Shown piece after piece: positions 19,213 through 29,639 of a stretch of 64,000 nt of DNA; the first letter of the stretch is position 1, and the number at the start of each line of letters is the position of its first letter. The notes below the pieces were generated by a model, which did no database searches, was not told the origin of the DNA, and saw only the letters and a program-made list of their open reading frames with translations. The stretch covers positions 2,914,001-2,978,000 of the forward strand of contig NZ_CP023699.1 of NCBI RefSeq assembly GCF_008704495.1, read 5' to 3'. This DNA comes from Streptomyces kanamyceticus. GTDB lineage: Bacteria > Actinomycetota > Actinomycetes > Streptomycetales > Streptomycetaceae. The position numbers and the translations under genes were made by a program.

Positions 19213-22200
19213 CTAGGCAGGGACCCGGTCCCCGCCCGCCAGGCCGCCGAGCGTGCGGCGCGCGCTCGGGCCGACGAGCGCGGCCCACTCCTGCGGGGCC
19301 GCGCCGATCCAGCGGGTGACGAGCGCGGCGAAGCCCGGCTCGGAGCGGGCCAGTTCCACCAGGCGCCGGTCGAAGCAGACGGCCCCCTCGGGGGTGCGCA
19401 CCAGGAGCAGCGCGGTGCGGTGCACGCGCGCGCGGGTACGGACCTCGCCGCACTCGGGAAGGCCGCGCACCACGGACCGCAGGACGCTCTCCAGGACGGC
19501 GCAGTCCCGCTCCTGGCTCAGCAGTACGTCGAGCAGCTCGCCCCGCAGCTCCCGCGACGCGGCGGTGCCCGAGGCGGCCAGGACGGGCGCGAGGGCGGCG
19601 CGCACCTGGGCGGGGCGGCTGTGCAGCAGCCCCGCGACCAGCGGGAAGAGCACGGCGCGCACGCCGGGACCCTGTTCGAGACGCCGGTCGATGTACGAGG
19701 CGGCGGGGCCCGCCGCCTCGGGGCGGGCCTCCAGGAGGTCGTGCACGAGGGTGGCCACGCGGCGCGCCAGGGTGGGCGTCGTGACGTCGGCGAGGCTGCG
19801 CAGGACGTCGTCGGCGGCCCGTCCCGGCGCGTGCAGGCGGGCCCGGAACGCGGCGAGCACCGGCTCGGGGTGGGTGGCGATGGCCTCGGCGAGGGCGCTC
19901 GCGGGCAGCTGGGGGTCGCCGTCCGCGAAGTGCCGCAGGGCCCGGGGCAGATGCCGTGACCGGGTGTGCGGGTCGCGGACGAGGAGGGCGAGCGCGGCGC
20001 CGTGCAGGGTGTCGTCGACCGGACGGGCCAGCAGCGCGAAGGCGGCGTACCTGAGCAGTTCCCTGTCGGCCTCGGTGACGGTGTGCGGGGCGGCGCGCAG
20101 GCCGTAGGCGACGGCGGCCACCCGGCGCGCGGGCCGCTCGTCGTGGGCCCAGCGGTCGACGGCGCGGCAGACCGCGGACGGCTCCTCCTCGGCGAGGGCG
20201 GCGAGCAGCTCGTCGGCACGGGCGTTGGCGCACCTCACCAGGGCCTCGGTCAGGTCGTCGATGGCGCGGTGCCGGTGGGTGTACAGGAGCGCCTGCGCGG
20301 CGGAGGCGACGGTGGCGTCGGGCGCGGCGTCCAGCGGCCGCTCGTCGGCGAACCATCCCGCGAGCTGCGGCTGCACGCCCGCGGGGTCCTCGGCGAGGAG
20401 CTCGGCGACGGCGTCCAGACAGCGGTCGGGGGTGCCCGGCGGGCCGTCCCGGACGACGAGCCGCCGCAGCAGGTCGAACCGCGCGGCCTCCCCCAGCGGA
20501 AGACCGAGCCAGAACCCGGTGCCGAACTCCCCCCGGTCGGCGAGCACCCCGAGCACCCCGAGGTACGGCGTGGCGTCCCCCACCCGCGAAAGGACCTCCG
20601 TCAGCAGTCTCCCGGCCCACCACTTCCCGTCGCTTCCCTCGCTACCGGCTGGCGCGCCCGGTTCCCCGTCCCTGAACTCGCCCAACGCGTCCACCAACTC
20701 CCCGAGCCGCGCGGCCAGTTCGGCCGCGCCCCGCTGCCTCTCCAGCGAAAGGAGTGCCTGGATCACGGGGCCCGCCCGGTGGCGCGGGACCGGCAGCGGG
20801 CGAGGACCCCGCGGCAGCGGGCCCGGGGGACGGTGGCGGTGGATCAGGGAGGACAGGGCGCCGTCCACGTCGAGGTGGAGGCCCTGGATCCAGTCGGCGA
20901 GTTCCTCGTGCGCGAAGCGGTAGCCCGATCCGGCGGGCACAAGCAGGCCCTCCGTGAGGACCGCGGAGGCCCACCCCGTGCACGTGTCGAACCCCTTGCC
21001 CGGCAGCGCGCCCCACGGGAACACCTCTTCGAACGCGGCCCGGTCGAGCTCGCCCTGGCCCGGGCCGAGACAGCGCCGGGCCGCCTCGTGGAGCTGCCCC
21101 GACACCCGCGCCGCGAGGCGCCGCACGGCGGTCCCCCGCAGTCCGTTCGCCGCCGCGAGCCGCACCGCGACCCGCAGGCACTGCAGGTCCAGGTGGGCCG
21201 CGAAGATCTCCGCACGGTCCGGCCCGCCCGGCGGCGGCGCGTCGGGCAGCGCCGCCCGCACCTCCCAGAGAAGCCGCAGCGCCAGCGGATGCCGTGCGTC
21301 GGCGGCGGCGAGCGTGCCCTCCGGGATGCCGTACCGCGCACGGGCCCGCGCGGCCTGCGGCGCGGGCAGGTCACCGAGTCGTACGCAGCCCGGCAGACCG
21401 TCGCCGCAACCGGTGCCGGTGCCGTGCAGCGACGCCGCGTCGAAGTACGCCCCCGCCTGCTCCCAGTACTCCGCGCGGCAGGCGACGACGAGGCGCGCCC
21501 CGACCTCCCGCAGCCACGCGGCCGTGCCGTCGCTCCATCCGGCCAGGCGGTGCGCGAGCGCGGGCGGCATCTCCTCGGGCCCGTCGAGGAGCAGCAGGAG
21601 CGGCCGCCCCGCGTCCCGCGCCACCCGCGCGACCCGCGCCGCCGAGATGTCCCCGGGCCCACTGTCGGCCGGTGTCTCCTCGGACGCGGCGAGGATCCGG
21701 CCGGCCCGGTCGAGGGCGCGCGCCACCGCGTCGGCCACGGACGCGTCGTCGGCCCGCAGGTCGGCGCCGCGCAGCCAGAGCGTGGGGGCGGGCGCGGCGC
21801 CCCTGGCCCGCCGCGCGGCGAGGGCGGCGAGCTCGGTCGTGCGCCCGGTGCCGGGGTCGCCGACGAGTCCGAGCACGCACGCGTGCCCCGCGGCCGCGGT
21901 GAAGGCGTCGAACTCCCTTGTCGTGTCGGGCCGCTCCACGGGTTCGAGCACGGCGGCGCGCGGCCCGTCCGAGCCCAGGGACGTGGCGGTCAGGTGCAGC
22001 GCTCCTGCCGTGTTGAGGTCGTGGCCGTACGCCGGGACGGTCGCGGCGTTGCGCGCGAGGAGCTCGTCGAGCGGCCCGCCGGGGTCGGCGGCGGCGGCCT
22101 CCCGCAACGGCACGGCGAAGCCCGCGGCGCGGTGCGCGAAGGGCGCTTCCCCGGCCGGGGCGCGCTCGGACGCCTGCGGCAGCAGGGCGGTCCCGAGGAC

Positions 22201-22779
22201 GGCGAGCACCGCACCGGAGGCGGCGTCGACGACAGGGCCCCCGGCCGCGCCGCCACCGAGCCGCAGCGCGTCCGCGCCCTGCGTGCCGATCGCCAACTCC
22301 AGGGCGGCGCCCACCAGATGGAAGCGGTCCGTCGCCGTGTACGTCACCGGAGAGGTGCCGAGCACCCGCGCCTCGCGCCACCCGCAGGCGGCGATCCGCA
22401 CATAGGCGCCGGTCTCCACGGAGTCCCTGACGGTGACGGGCAGGGGCCGCAGATCGAGCCCTTCGGTGCGGACCAGCGCGAGATCGGTGCCGGGCAGTGC
22501 CACCACGGCGTCGGCCGGTACGACGCAGGTGCGCTCGCCGGGGCCGTGCAGGACGACCCTGGCCAGGCCGTCGACCGCTTCGTGGCTGGTGATGACCGTG
22601 CCGTGCTCGTCGGCGGCGAAGCCCGTGCCGCGCGGGCGGCCCGCCAGGTCGCATATCCGCACCAGGGACCGGTCGAGCACCCGGTTGTCCCGCGCGCCGT
22701 CACCGCCCCGCGCGCCGCCGGTGTCCCCCGCCCCCCTGGCGTCCCCCGCGCCCTTGGCCCGCGGGCCCCGTCCCCCCAT
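19213..22779 (-). CDS. Trypsin-like domain fused to a P-loop NTPase with helical-repeat C-terminus
   Basis: 1,188 residues from the ATG preceded by GGGAGG. Residues 1-35 are Gly/Arg/Ala-rich. Residues about 38-235 have a chymotrypsin-like fold pattern: VITSHEAVDGL (His), LPGTDLALVRTEG (Asp), but GGGAAGGPVVDAASGAVLAV where the catalytic Ser should be, so that residue is Ala. Residues about 290-480 are an NTPase of STAND/AAA type: GLVGDPGTGRTTELAAL with Arg in place of the Walker A Lys, LLLLLDGPEEMPP as Walker B and LVVACRAEYWEQ as sensor. A winged-helix region follows (FAHEELADWIQGLHLDVDG). The last 500 residues are Ala/Leu/Arg-rich helices like HEAT repeats. No membrane segment is seen. The architecture recalls bacterial NLR-like sensors, but both catalytic sites look altered. 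It may be a scaffold; the true function is unknown. Confidence 0.85.
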   Translation of the reverse strand: MGGRGPRAKGAGDARGAGDTGGARGGDGARDNRVLDRSLVRICDLAGRPRGTGFAADEHGTVITSHEAVDGLARVVLHGPGERTCVVPADAVVALPGTDLALVRTEGLDLRPLPVTVRDSVETGAYVRIAACGWREARVLGTSPVTYTATDRFHLVGAALELAIGTQGADALRLGGGAAGGPVVDAASGAVLAVLGTALLPQASERAPAGEAPFAHRAAGFAVPLREAAAADPGGPLDELLARNAATVPAYGHDLNTAGALHLTATSLGSDGPRAAVLEPVERPDTTREFDAFTAAAGHACVLGLVGDPGTGRTTELAALAARRARGAAPAPTLWLRGADLRADDASVADAVARALDRAGRILAASEETPADSGPGDISAARVARVARDAGRPLLLLLDGPEEMPPALAHRLAGWSDGTAAWLREVGARLVVACRAEYWEQAGAYFDAASLHGTGTGCGDGLPGCVRLGDLPAPQAARARARYGIPEGTLAAADARHPLALRLLWEVRAALPDAPPPGGPDRAEIFAAHLDLQCLRVAVRLAAANGLRGTAVRRLAARVSGQLHEAARRCLGPGQGELDRAAFEEVFPWGALPGKGFDTCTGWASAVLTEGLLVPAGSGYRFAHEELADWIQGLHLDVDGALSSLIHRHRPPGPLPRGPRPLPVPRHRAGPVIQALLSLERQRGAAELAARLGELVDALGEFRDGEPGAPAGSEGSDGKWWAGRLLTEVLSRVGDATPYLGVLGVLADRGEFGTGFWLGLPLGEAARFDLLRRLVVRDGPPGTPDRCLDAVAELLAEDPAGVQPQLAGWFADERPLDAAPDATVASAAQALLYTHRHRAIDDLTEALVRCANARADELLAALAEEEPSAVCRAVDRWAHDERPARRVAAVAYGLRAAPHTVTEADRELLRYAAFALLARPVDDTLHGAALALLVRDPHTRSRHLPRALRHFADGDPQLPASALAEAIATHPEPVLAAFRARLHAPGRAADDVLRSLADVTTPTLARRVATLVHDLLEARPEAAGPAASYIDRRLEQGPGVRAVLFPLVAGLLHSRPAQVRAALAPVLAASGTAASRELRGELLDVLLSQERDCAVLESVLRSVVRGLPECGEVRTRARVHRTALLLVRTPEGAVCFDRRLVELARSEPGFAALVTRWIGAAPQEWAALVGPSARRTLGGLAGGDRVPA

Positions 22780-22953
22780 GACCGAACCTCCCCGCCGCAC
22801 CCCGTCCTTCCGACCGTAGGTCGGCGGTGATCAGCGGGACAGAACGCGGCGCGAACGCGCCCCCTTCCGCTCCCTCGGTTCACTCCGAGCGCCTGCCCGA
22901 AGGGGTGAATCGGCGCCGAGCGGTGGAAACACCTTGGGTGGGGGGTGGGGGGA

Positions 22954-22991
22954 TCGTGGAGCGGCGCGCTGGAAAGCCCGCCGCTCCACGA
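22954..22991 (-). terminator. Terminator downstream of truB
   Basis: Perfect 12-base stem TCGTGGAGCGGC/GCCGCTCCACGA with a 14-base loop, 70 bases past the truB stop and before the protease/NTPase gene. Confidence 0.75.
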
Positions 22992-23060
22992 CTGAATACA
23001 CGACGGAGCAGAAGCCCCGTCTCGGCGGAGCGGCGGCCCCGCCCCGGAAGGAATCCCGCC

Positions 23061-23966
23061 TCAGGCGAAGACGGCCAGGCTCTTGGCCTTGCCCCGCGAC
23101 TCCTCCGCGAGGACCAGGAAGCGGCCCTCGGGGTCGAAGACGGCGACGGCGCCCCGGCCCGCGTACTCCTCGGGCATGTCGATCCGCACCCCGTTGAGCA
23201 GCAGCCGTCCGCGCTTGTCGTCCACGTCCCAGTGGGGGAAGGCCCGGCTCGCGGCCTCGGCCACCGGCATCACCGTCAGCTCCTCCTGGAGCTGGTCGAG
23301 CGTCTTGGCGGCGTCCAGCTTGTACGGGCCGACGCGGGTGCGGCGCAGCGCGGTCAGATGCCCGCCGACGCCGAGGTCCGCGCCGAGGTCGCGGGCGATC
23401 GCCCTGATGTACGTCCCCGACGAGCAGACGACGGAGACGACCAGGTCGAGGACGGCGGTGCCGTCATCGGCGACGGCCTCGCGCACGTCGTACACCGTGA
23501 AGGCGGAGATCTTCACGGGCCTGGCGGGGATCTCGAAGTCCTCGCCCTTGCGCGCCCGCGCGTACGACCGCTTGCCGTCGATCTTGATGGCGCTGACCTT
23601 CGACGGCACCTGCATGATGTCGCCGGACAGCTTGGCGATGCCCGCGTCGATCGCCTCGCGGGTGATCCCGGAGGCGTCGGCGGACGAGGTGAGCTCGCCC
23701 TCGGCGTCGTCCGTGATCGTGTTCTGGCCCAGGCGGATGGTGCCCAGGTACTCCTTCTCGGTCAGCGCCAGATGACCGAGGAGCTTGGTGGCGCGCTCCA
23801 CGCCGAGCACGAGGACGCCCGTCGCCATGGGGTCGAGGGTGCCCGCGTGTCCGACGCGGCGGGTCTTGGCGATCCCGCGCATCTTGGCCACCACGTCGTG
23901 CGAAGTGAAGCCGGACGGCTTGTCGACGATGACAAGGCCGTCCGGCGTGGTGCTGCTCGTGCTCAT
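23061..23966 (-). CDS. truB: tRNA pseudouridine(55) synthase
   Basis: Makes pseudouridine 55 in the T-loop of tRNAs. 301 residues: GLVIVDKPSGFTSHDVVAKM, catalytic Asp45 in GHAGTLDPMATG, and SAIKIDGKRSYARARKGEDF. A C-terminal PUA-like tail follows (LLLNGVRIDMPEEYAGRGAV). The ATG overlaps the rbfA stop by four bases, so the two are translated together, as in many bacteria. Confidence 0.97.
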   Translation of the reverse strand: MSTSSTTPDGLVIVDKPSGFTSHDVVAKMRGIAKTRRVGHAGTLDPMATGVLVLGVERATKLLGHLALTEKEYLGTIRLGQNTITDDAEGELTSSADASGITREAIDAGIAKLSGDIMQVPSKVSAIKIDGKRSYARARKGEDFEIPARPVKISAFTVYDVREAVADDGTAVLDLVVSVVCSSGTYIRAIARDLGADLGVGGHLTALRRTRVGPYKLDAAKTLDQLQEELTVMPVAEAASRAFPHWDVDDKRGRLLLNGVRIDMPEEYAGRGAVAVFDPEGRFLVLAEESRGKAKSLAVFA

Positions 23967-24412
23967 GCGGGGGCGTCGCCGTCCTCGTCATCCTCGGGCT
24001 TCTTGTACGGGTCGGCCCCACCGGCGAACTCGGCGCCCGCGGAGACCTCCCGCACCTTGGCGTCGGACATCCGTGCCTTGTCGAGGAGGTCCTCGATGGC
24101 CCTCGCGTTGTCCGGCAGGGCGTCCGCGACGAAGGCCAGCGACGGCGTGAACTTCACGCCCGCGGCCTGGCCGACCGCCGACCGGAGCACGCCCTTGGCG
24201 CTCTCCAGGCCCGCGGCCGCCGCCGCGCGGTCCTCGTCGTCGCCGTAGACCGTGTAGAAGATGGTCGCTTCTCGCAGGTCACCCGTGACCCGGGTGTCCG
24301 TGATGGTCACATGCGTACCGAGCCGCGGGTCCTTGATCCCGCGCTGCAGCTTCTGGGCAACCACCTCTCGGATGAGGTCCGCCAGCCTTTTCGCCCGCGC
24401 GTTGTCGGCCAC
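23963..24412 (-). CDS. rbfA: 30S ribosome-binding factor A
   Basis: Late 30S maturation factor with a KH-like fold. 149 residues: RAKRLADLIREVVAQKLQRG, KDPRLGTHVTITDTRVTGDL, and the conserved core to FVADALPDNARAIEDLLDKA. The C-terminal 25 residues are an acidic tail (PEDDEDGDAPA) typical of actinobacterial RbfA. It overlaps truB by ATGA. Confidence 0.96.
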   Translation of the reverse strand: MADNARAKRLADLIREVVAQKLQRGIKDPRLGTHVTITDTRVTGDLREATIFYTVYGDDEDRAAAAAGLESAKGVLRSAVGQAAGVKFTPSLAFVADALPDNARAIEDLLDKARMSDAKVREVSAGAEFAGGADPYKKPEDDEDGDAPA

Positions 24413-24479
24413 TGCTCCGTCTCCCTTTTTGCCACATTCCGATTCCCGGGGGTCTGGCCCCGGGCCGGTCTTGCTTCAT

Positions 24480-24773
24480 TCAATCGTCGTCGCCGTGCAA
24501 CCGCCGCCTGACGGACAGCAGCTCCACTTCGGGCCGGCCCGCGACGAGGCGCTCGCATTGATCCAGTACGTCCGTCAGATGGCCCGTGTCACCCGACACC
24601 GCGGCGAGGCCGATCTCGGCCCTGCGGTGCAGGTCCTGACCGCCCACTTCCGCCGCGCTCACCGCGTACTTGCGCTGGAGTTCGGCGACGATCGGGCGGA
24701 CGACGGAGCGTTTCTCCTTCAGCGAATGTACGTCGCCGAGGAGTAGGTCGAAGGACAGAGTCCCCACATACAT
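24480..24773 (-). CDS. DUF503 (YlxP-like) protein
   Basis: 97-residue protein MYVGTLSFDLLLGDVHSLKE followed by KRSVVRPIVAELQRKYAVSA, the DUF503 signature. It normally lies between infB and rbfA in Gram-positive bacteria, as here. Its function is not established; some family members are ribosome-associated. The start has little ribosome-binding sequence, so expression may be low or leaderless. Its ATG is 82 bases from the rbfA-truB side of the cluster and it is preceded by a hairpin after infB. Confidence 0.9.
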   Translation of the reverse strand: MYVGTLSFDLLLGDVHSLKEKRSVVRPIVAELQRKYAVSAAEVGGQDLHRRAEIGLAAVSGDTGHLTDVLDQCERLVAGRPEVELLSVRRRLHGDDD

Positions 24774-24855
24774 GTGTATCCGGATGTCCCGCCGGTACGG
24801 GGTAGAGGCCCCGCCAACCGCTTGGCAGGAACATCAGAACCGTACACGGAACGGC

Positions 24856-24895
24856 CGGGGCCGATCGACGGGATTTCTCCCGCCGACCGGCCCCG
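24856..24895 (-). terminator. Hairpin after infB
   Basis: CGGGGCCG (24856-24863) pairs with CGGCCCCG (24888-24895), and inside it CGGGA pairs with TCCCG. It starts about 30 bases past the infB stop and separates infB from the DUF503-rbfA-truB genes. Confidence 0.7.
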
Positions 24896-24923
24896 ACACT
24901 GACCGCGCAGATCAGCGAGCTGA

Positions 24924-27900
24924 TCAGCCGCGCGGCTTCTCGCGCATCTCGTACGTCGCGATGACGTCGTCGATCTTGATGTCGTTGAAGTTGCCGAGGT
25001 TGATACCGCCCTCGAAGCCTTCGCGGATCTCGGTGACGTCGTCCTTGAAGCGGCGCAGGCCCACGATGTTGAGGCTCTCCGCGATGACCTTGCCATCGCG
25101 CAGCAGTCGGGCCTTGGTGTTGCGCTTGACCTCGCCGGAACGGATGAGGACACCCGCGATGTTGCCGAGCTTGGACGAGCGGAAGACCTCGCGGATCTCC
25201 GCGGTGCCGAGCTCGACCTCCTCGTACTCCGGCTTGAGCATGCCCTTGAGGGCCGCTTCGATCTCCTCGATGGCCTGGTAGATCACCGAGTAGTAGCGGA
25301 CGTCGACGCCCTCGCGCTCCGCCATCTGCGCGGCACGACCGGCCGCACGGACGTTGAAGCCGATGACGATGGCGTCGGAGCCCATCGCCAGGTCGATGTC
25401 GGACTCGGTGACCGCACCCACACCGCGGTGCAGGACGCGGATGTCCACCTCTTCGCCGACGTCGAGCTGGAGCAGCGAGGACTCGAGAGCCTCCACCGAA
25501 CCGGACGCGTCGCCCTTGATGATGATGTTGAGGTCCTGGACCAGACCGGCCTTGAGCACCTGGTCGAGGTCCTCGAGGGACACCCGGCGGGTGCGCTTGG
25601 CGAACGCGGCGTTGCGCTCACGGGCGGCACGCTTCTCGGCGATCTGACGGGCCGTACGGTCCTCGTCGACAACCAGGAAGTTGTCGCCGGCGCCCGGGAC
25701 GTTGGTGAGACCGAGCACGAGGACCGGAGTCGACGGAGTCGCCTCTTCCACGTTCTCGCCCTTGTCGTCGAGCATCGCGCGGACTCGGCCGTACGCGTCA
25801 CCGGCGACCATCGTGTCGCCGACGCGGAGGGTACCGCGCTGGACGAGGACGGTCGCGACGGCGCCGCGGCCCTTGTCGAGGTGGGCCTCGATCGCGATGC
25901 CCTGCGCGTCCTGCTCCGGGTTGGCCCGCAGGTCGAGCGAGGCGTCCGCGGTCAGGACCACGGCCTCGAGCAGCTGCTCGATGTTCTCGCCCTTGCGCGC
26001 GGAGATGTCGACGAACATCGTGTCGCCGCCGTACTCCTCGGCCACCAGACCGAACTCGGTGAGCTGACCGCGCACCTTGCCCGGGTCGGCACCCTCGACG
26101 TCGATCTTGTTGACCGCGACCACGATCGGCACGTCGGCCGCCTTGGCGTGGTTCAGCGCCTCGATCGTCTGCGGCATCACACCGTCGTTGGCCGCGACCA
26201 CGAGGATCGCGATGTCGGTGGACTTCGCACCACGGGCACGCATGGCGGTGAACGCCTCGTGACCGGGGGTGTCGATGAAGGTGATGGCGCGCTCTTCGCC
26301 GTTGACCTCGGTGGCGACCTGGTACGCACCGATGTGCTGCGTAATACCGCCGGCCTCGCCCGCGACGACGTTCGTCTTGCGGATCGCGTCCAGAAGTCGG
26401 GTCTTACCGTGGTCGACGTGACCCATGACGGTCACGACCGGCGGACGGGAGACGAGCATCTCCTCGCCGCCCTCGTCCTCGCCGAACTCGATGGAGAACG
26501 ACTCGAGGAGCTCGCGGTCCTCCTCCTCCGGGCTGACGATCTCCAGGACGAAGTTCATCTCGTCCGCGAGGAGCTTCAGCGTCTCGTCGGAGACGGACTG
26601 CGTGGCAGTGACCATCTCGCCGAGGTTCATCATCACGCCGACGAGCGAGGCCGGGTTCGCGTTGATCTTCTCCGCGAAGTCCGTCAGCGAGGCACCGCGC
26701 GACAGGCGGACGGTCTGTCCGTTGCCGCGGGGCAGCATGACGCCGCCCACCGACGGGGCCTGCATGGCCTCGTACTCCTGGCGCCTCTGCCGCTTCGACT
26801 TGCGACCACGACGGGCGGGCCCACCGGGACGGCCGAAGGCACCCTGCGTGCCACCACGGGCACCGGGACCGCCGGGACGGCCACCGAAGCCGGGACGACC
26901 GCCGAAGCCGCCGCCACCACCGGGACGACCGGCACCGCCGCCGCCACCGGGACCACCGGGACGACCTGCGAAACCGCCGCCACCGCCACCGGGACGACCT
27001 GCGAAGCCGCCGCCGCCACCGGGACGACCGCCGCCACCGCCGGGACGACCGCCACCGGCCGGCCCACGGCCACCGCCGCCACCGGGGCCACCGCCGGGAC
27101 GCGGGCCCGCGGCAGGACGCTGCGGCATCATGCCCGGGTTCGGACGGTTACCGGCGGGACCGCCGCCGGGACGCGGAGCGCCGCCCTGCGGGCGAGGCAT
27201 GCCGCCCGGGGTCGGACGGGCGCCGCCCTGACCCTGCGGACGGGGAGCACCCTGGCCGCCCTGGCCCTGCGGGCGCGGGGCGCCACCGGGACCACCGGGG
27301 CCGCCGCCGGGACGCGGGGCACCACCCGGACGGGGCGCCTGCGGGCGCGCCATGCCGGTGGAACCACCAGAGGTGAAGGGGTTGTTGCCCGGACGCGGAC
27401 CCGCGGGACGGGCGCCGCCGGGACGCGGGGCGCCACCCTGGCCGCCGGGGCGCGGGGCGCGCTCCGGACGATCGCCGCGGTCACCACGACCGCCCTGGCC
27501 CTGACCACCCTGACCCTGGCCACCCTGACCGGGGGCCGGACGGCCACCGGGCTTCGGGGCGCCGGGACGGGTGCTGGGGCGCGGAGCCTGCGAGGACTGC
27601 GGAGCCGCGGGGGCGGCCGGAGCAGCCGGCGGAGCGGTGAACTCCGGGGCGGTCGGCGCCGGGGAGGCCGGGGCCGGCTTGGGGGCCGGGGGCTTCGGAC
27701 CGGGCGTCGGGCGCGGGCCCGGGGTCACCGGAGCGGCGGCCGCGGGCTTCTCGGCCGCGGCGGGCTTGGGCGCCGGCGGCTTCGGCGCGGCCGGACCCGG
27801 ACGGGCGGCCTGCGCGGGAGAGGGGGCTGCCGGACCCGAGGGGGCCGGCGGCTTGGGGGCGGCCGCCTTGCGGGGCGCCCCGGGCTTGGCGGCGGACTTG

Positions 27901-28067
27901 CCGTTGCCGCCCTGCTGCAATGCGTCAGTCAGTTTACGTACTACCGGCGCCTCGATCGTCGAGGACGCCGAACGTACGAATTCACCGAGTTCTTGGAGCT
28001 TGGCCATGACGACCTTGCTCTCTACGCCGAACTCCTTGGCGAGCTCGTATACCCGGACCTTAGCCAC
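24924..28067 (-). CDS. infB: Translation initiation factor IF-2
   Basis: GTPase that brings initiator tRNA to the 30S subunit. 1,047 residues, GTG start with AGGAG four to five bases upstream. Residues 1-55 form the small N-terminal helical domain ([20 protein letters not shown]). About residues 60-440 are an extreme Pro/Ala/Gly-rich linker, ending in Gly-Arg repeats of the GRPGGGGG type. The GTPase domain begins near residue 545 ([20 protein letters not shown]), with [16 protein letters not shown] and NKID. The tail is the C2 domain ([20 protein letters not shown]). A long linker is normal for actinobacteria; the repeats invite length variation between strains. Confidence 0.97.
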   Translation of the reverse strand: MAKVRVYELAKEFGVESKVVMAKLQELGEFVRSASSTIEAPVVRKLTDALQQGGNGKSAAKPGAPRKAAAPKPPAPSGPAAPSPAQAARPGPAAPKPPAPKPAAAEKPAAAAPVTPGPRPTPGPKPPAPKPAPASPAPTAPEFTAPPAAPAAPAAPQSSQAPRPSTRPGAPKPGGRPAPGQGGQGQGGQGQGGRGDRGDRPERAPRPGGQGGAPRPGGARPAGPRPGNNPFTSGGSTGMARPQAPRPGGAPRPGGGPGGPGGAPRPQGQGGQGAPRPQGQGGARPTPGGMPRPQGGAPRPGGGPAGNRPNPGMMPQRPAAGPRPGGGPGGGGGRGPAGGGRPGGGGGRPGGGGGFAGRPGGGGGGFAGRPGGPGGGGGAGRPGGGGGFGGRPGFGGRPGGPGARGGTQGAFGRPGGPARRGRKSKRQRRQEYEAMQAPSVGGVMLPRGNGQTVRLSRGASLTDFAEKINANPASLVGVMMNLGEMVTATQSVSDETLKLLADEMNFVLEIVSPEEEDRELLESFSIEFGEDEGGEEMLVSRPPVVTVMGHVDHGKTRLLDAIRKTNVVAGEAGGITQHIGAYQVATEVNGEERAITFIDTPGHEAFTAMRARGAKSTDIAILVVAANDGVMPQTIEALNHAKAADVPIVVAVNKIDVEGADPGKVRGQLTEFGLVAEEYGGDTMFVDISARKGENIEQLLEAVVLTADASLDLRANPEQDAQGIAIEAHLDKGRGAVATVLVQRGTLRVGDTMVAGDAYGRVRAMLDDKGENVEEATPSTPVLVLGLTNVPGAGDNFLVVDEDRTARQIAEKRAARERNAAFAKRTRRVSLEDLDQVLKAGLVQDLNIIIKGDASGSVEALESSLLQLDVGEEVDIRVLHRGVGAVTESDIDLAMGSDAIVIGFNVRAAGRAAQMAEREGVDVRYYSVIYQAIEEIEAALKGMLKPEYEEVELGTAEIREVFRSSKLGNIAGVLIRSGEVKRNTKARLLRDGKVIAESLNIVGLRRFKDDVTEIREGFEGGINLGNFNDIKIDDVIATYEMREKPRG

Positions 28068-28212
28068 TTCGCTCCTTTTAGGTCCGGGTTACGCCGGACC
28101 GTCGCTACTTCATGGGCGTACTCATCGCGTGCTCATCGAGTGCTCATCGCAATCTCGACCTACTTCCAACTCGCGGAATACCAGGCCGCACGGGGTTCCG
28201 TGCGGCCACGTC

Positions 28213-28503
28213 TTACGGTGTCGCCTGCTGGGCAACTGTCTCGACGGCTCGGCGCAACGCCTCCGTGTCGAGCGGCCCCTGGGCGCGAAAGGCCCGAGGG
28301 AACGCCCGGCGGCGGACCGCCAGGTCCAGACAGACCAGGGCGGGGTGTACATACGCACCCCGGCCGGGCAGCGTACCGCTTGGATCGGGGGCGCAGGCGC
28401 CCTCTTTCCTCACGATGCGCAGCAGATCGCTCTTGGCCGCTCGCTCCCGGCACCCCACACAGGTGCGCTCAGGGCATGCGCGGGCATGCGTCCGGCCAGA
28501 CAC
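28213..28503 (-). CDS. rnpM: YlxR/RnpM (DUF448) nucleic-acid-binding protein
   Basis: 96 residues with the family motif [20 protein letters not shown], then [20 protein letters not shown] and AFPRAFR. DUF448 proteins lie between nusA and infB; the Bacillus member binds RNase P RNA and was renamed RnpM. The GTG has GGGAGG at the far limit of a useful distance. There are 145 bases to infB and a hairpin upstream after nusA. Confidence 0.9.
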   Translation of the reverse strand: MSGRTHARACPERTCVGCRERAAKSDLLRIVRKEGACAPDPSGTLPGRGAYVHPALVCLDLAVRRRAFPRAFRAQGPLDTEALRRAVETVAQQATP

Positions 28504-28591
28504 TCTTAAGTCTACCTCCCCGCACCGACCTCACCCCTTTGGGGCAACAATCGAACGGCTACTCGCCACATACTGTCGTGATCCCAGCGGT

Positions 28592-28619
28592 GATCGCCGG
28601 GAATTTATTCCCGGCGATC
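28592..28619 (-). terminator. Hairpin between nusA and ylxR
   Basis: Perfect 12-base stem GATCGCCGGGAA/TTCCCGGCGATC with a four-base loop, 28 bases after the nusA stop. There is no T-run, so it may be an attenuator or mRNA-stability element inside the nusA-infB transcript rather than a full stop. Confidence 0.6.
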
Positions 28620-28647
28620 TTGCCGGAGGCCGGTCACCGCGGCGCGG

Positions 28648-29637
28648 CTACTGGTCCCCGGGCTGCTCGGTGTCGGGCCTGATGTCGATGCGCCAGCCGG
28701 TGAGCCGCGCGGCCAGACGGGCGTTCTGCCCCTCCTTGCCGATCGCGAGGGACAGCTGGTAGTCGGGCACCGTGACCCGGGCCGACCTGGCGCCGAGGTC
28801 GACGATCTCGACCTTGCTGACGCGGGCCGGGGAGAGCGCGTGGGCGACCATCTCGGCCGGGTCCTCGGACCAGTCGACGATGTCGATCTTCTCGCCGTTC
28901 AGCTCGCCCATGACGTTGCGCACGCGGCTGCCCATCGGGCCGATGCAGGCGCCCTTGGCGTTGAGCCCCGAGCGGGTCGAGCGGACCGCGATCTTGGTGC
29001 GGTGACCGGCCTCGCGGGCGATGGCCGAGATCTCGACGGAACCGTCGGCGATCTCCGGGACCTCCAGCGCGAAGAGCTTCTTCACCAGGTTCGGGTGCGT
29101 GCGCGACAGCGTCACGGAGGGACCGCGGACGCCCTTCGCCACGCGTACGACGTACGAGCGCAGGCGCATGCCGTGCGGGTACTCCTCGCCGGGCACCTGC
29201 TCCTGCACCGGCAGGATGGCTTCCAGCTTGCCGATGTCGACCAGCACGTTCTTCGGGTCGCGGCCCTGCTGGACCACGCCGGTGACGATGTCGCCCTCGC
29301 GGCCCGCGTACTCGCCGAGCGTCGCGTCGTCCTGGGCGTCGCGCAGACGCTGCAGGATGACCTGCTTCGCCGTGGTCGCGGCGATGCGGCCGAAGTCGGA
29401 CGGGGTGTCGTCGAACTCCTTGGGCTCCTGGCCCTCTTCGAGGTCCGCCGGGTCCTCCGTCGCCCACACCGTCACGTGGCCGCTCTCGCGGTCCAGCTTC
29501 ACGCGCGCACGGCGGAAGCTGCCGTCGGTGCGGTGATAGGCGATGAGGAGGGCCGACTCGATCGCCTCGACGAGGAGGTCGAAGGAGATCTCCTTCTCCC
29601 GGACCAGACCCCGCAGGGCACTCATGTCGATGTCCAC
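28648..29637 (-). CDS. nusA: Transcription termination/antitermination factor NusA
   Basis: RNA polymerase-binding elongation factor, 329 residues, the short actinobacterial form without the C-terminal acidic repeats. N-terminal polymerase-binding domain ([20 protein letters not shown]), S1 domain ([20 protein letters not shown]), KH1 ([40 protein letters not shown]) and KH2 ([20 protein letters not shown]). The GTG start overlaps no gene but begins two bases after the rimP stop, with GGAGG seven bases before it. A fourth-codon ATG is a possible alternative. Confidence 0.97.
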   Translation of the reverse strand: MDIDMSALRGLVREKEISFDLLVEAIESALLIAYHRTDGSFRRARVKLDRESGHVTVWATEDPADLEEGQEPKEFDDTPSDFGRIAATTAKQVILQRLRDAQDDATLGEYAGREGDIVTGVVQQGRDPKNVLVDIGKLEAILPVQEQVPGEEYPHGMRLRSYVVRVAKGVRGPSVTLSRTHPNLVKKLFALEVPEIADGSVEISAIAREAGHRTKIAVRSTRSGLNAKGACIGPMGSRVRNVMGELNGEKIDIVDWSEDPAEMVAHALSPARVSKVEIVDLGARSARVTVPDYQLSLAIGKEGQNARLAARLTGWRIDIRPDTEQPGDQ

Positions 29638-29639
29638 GG

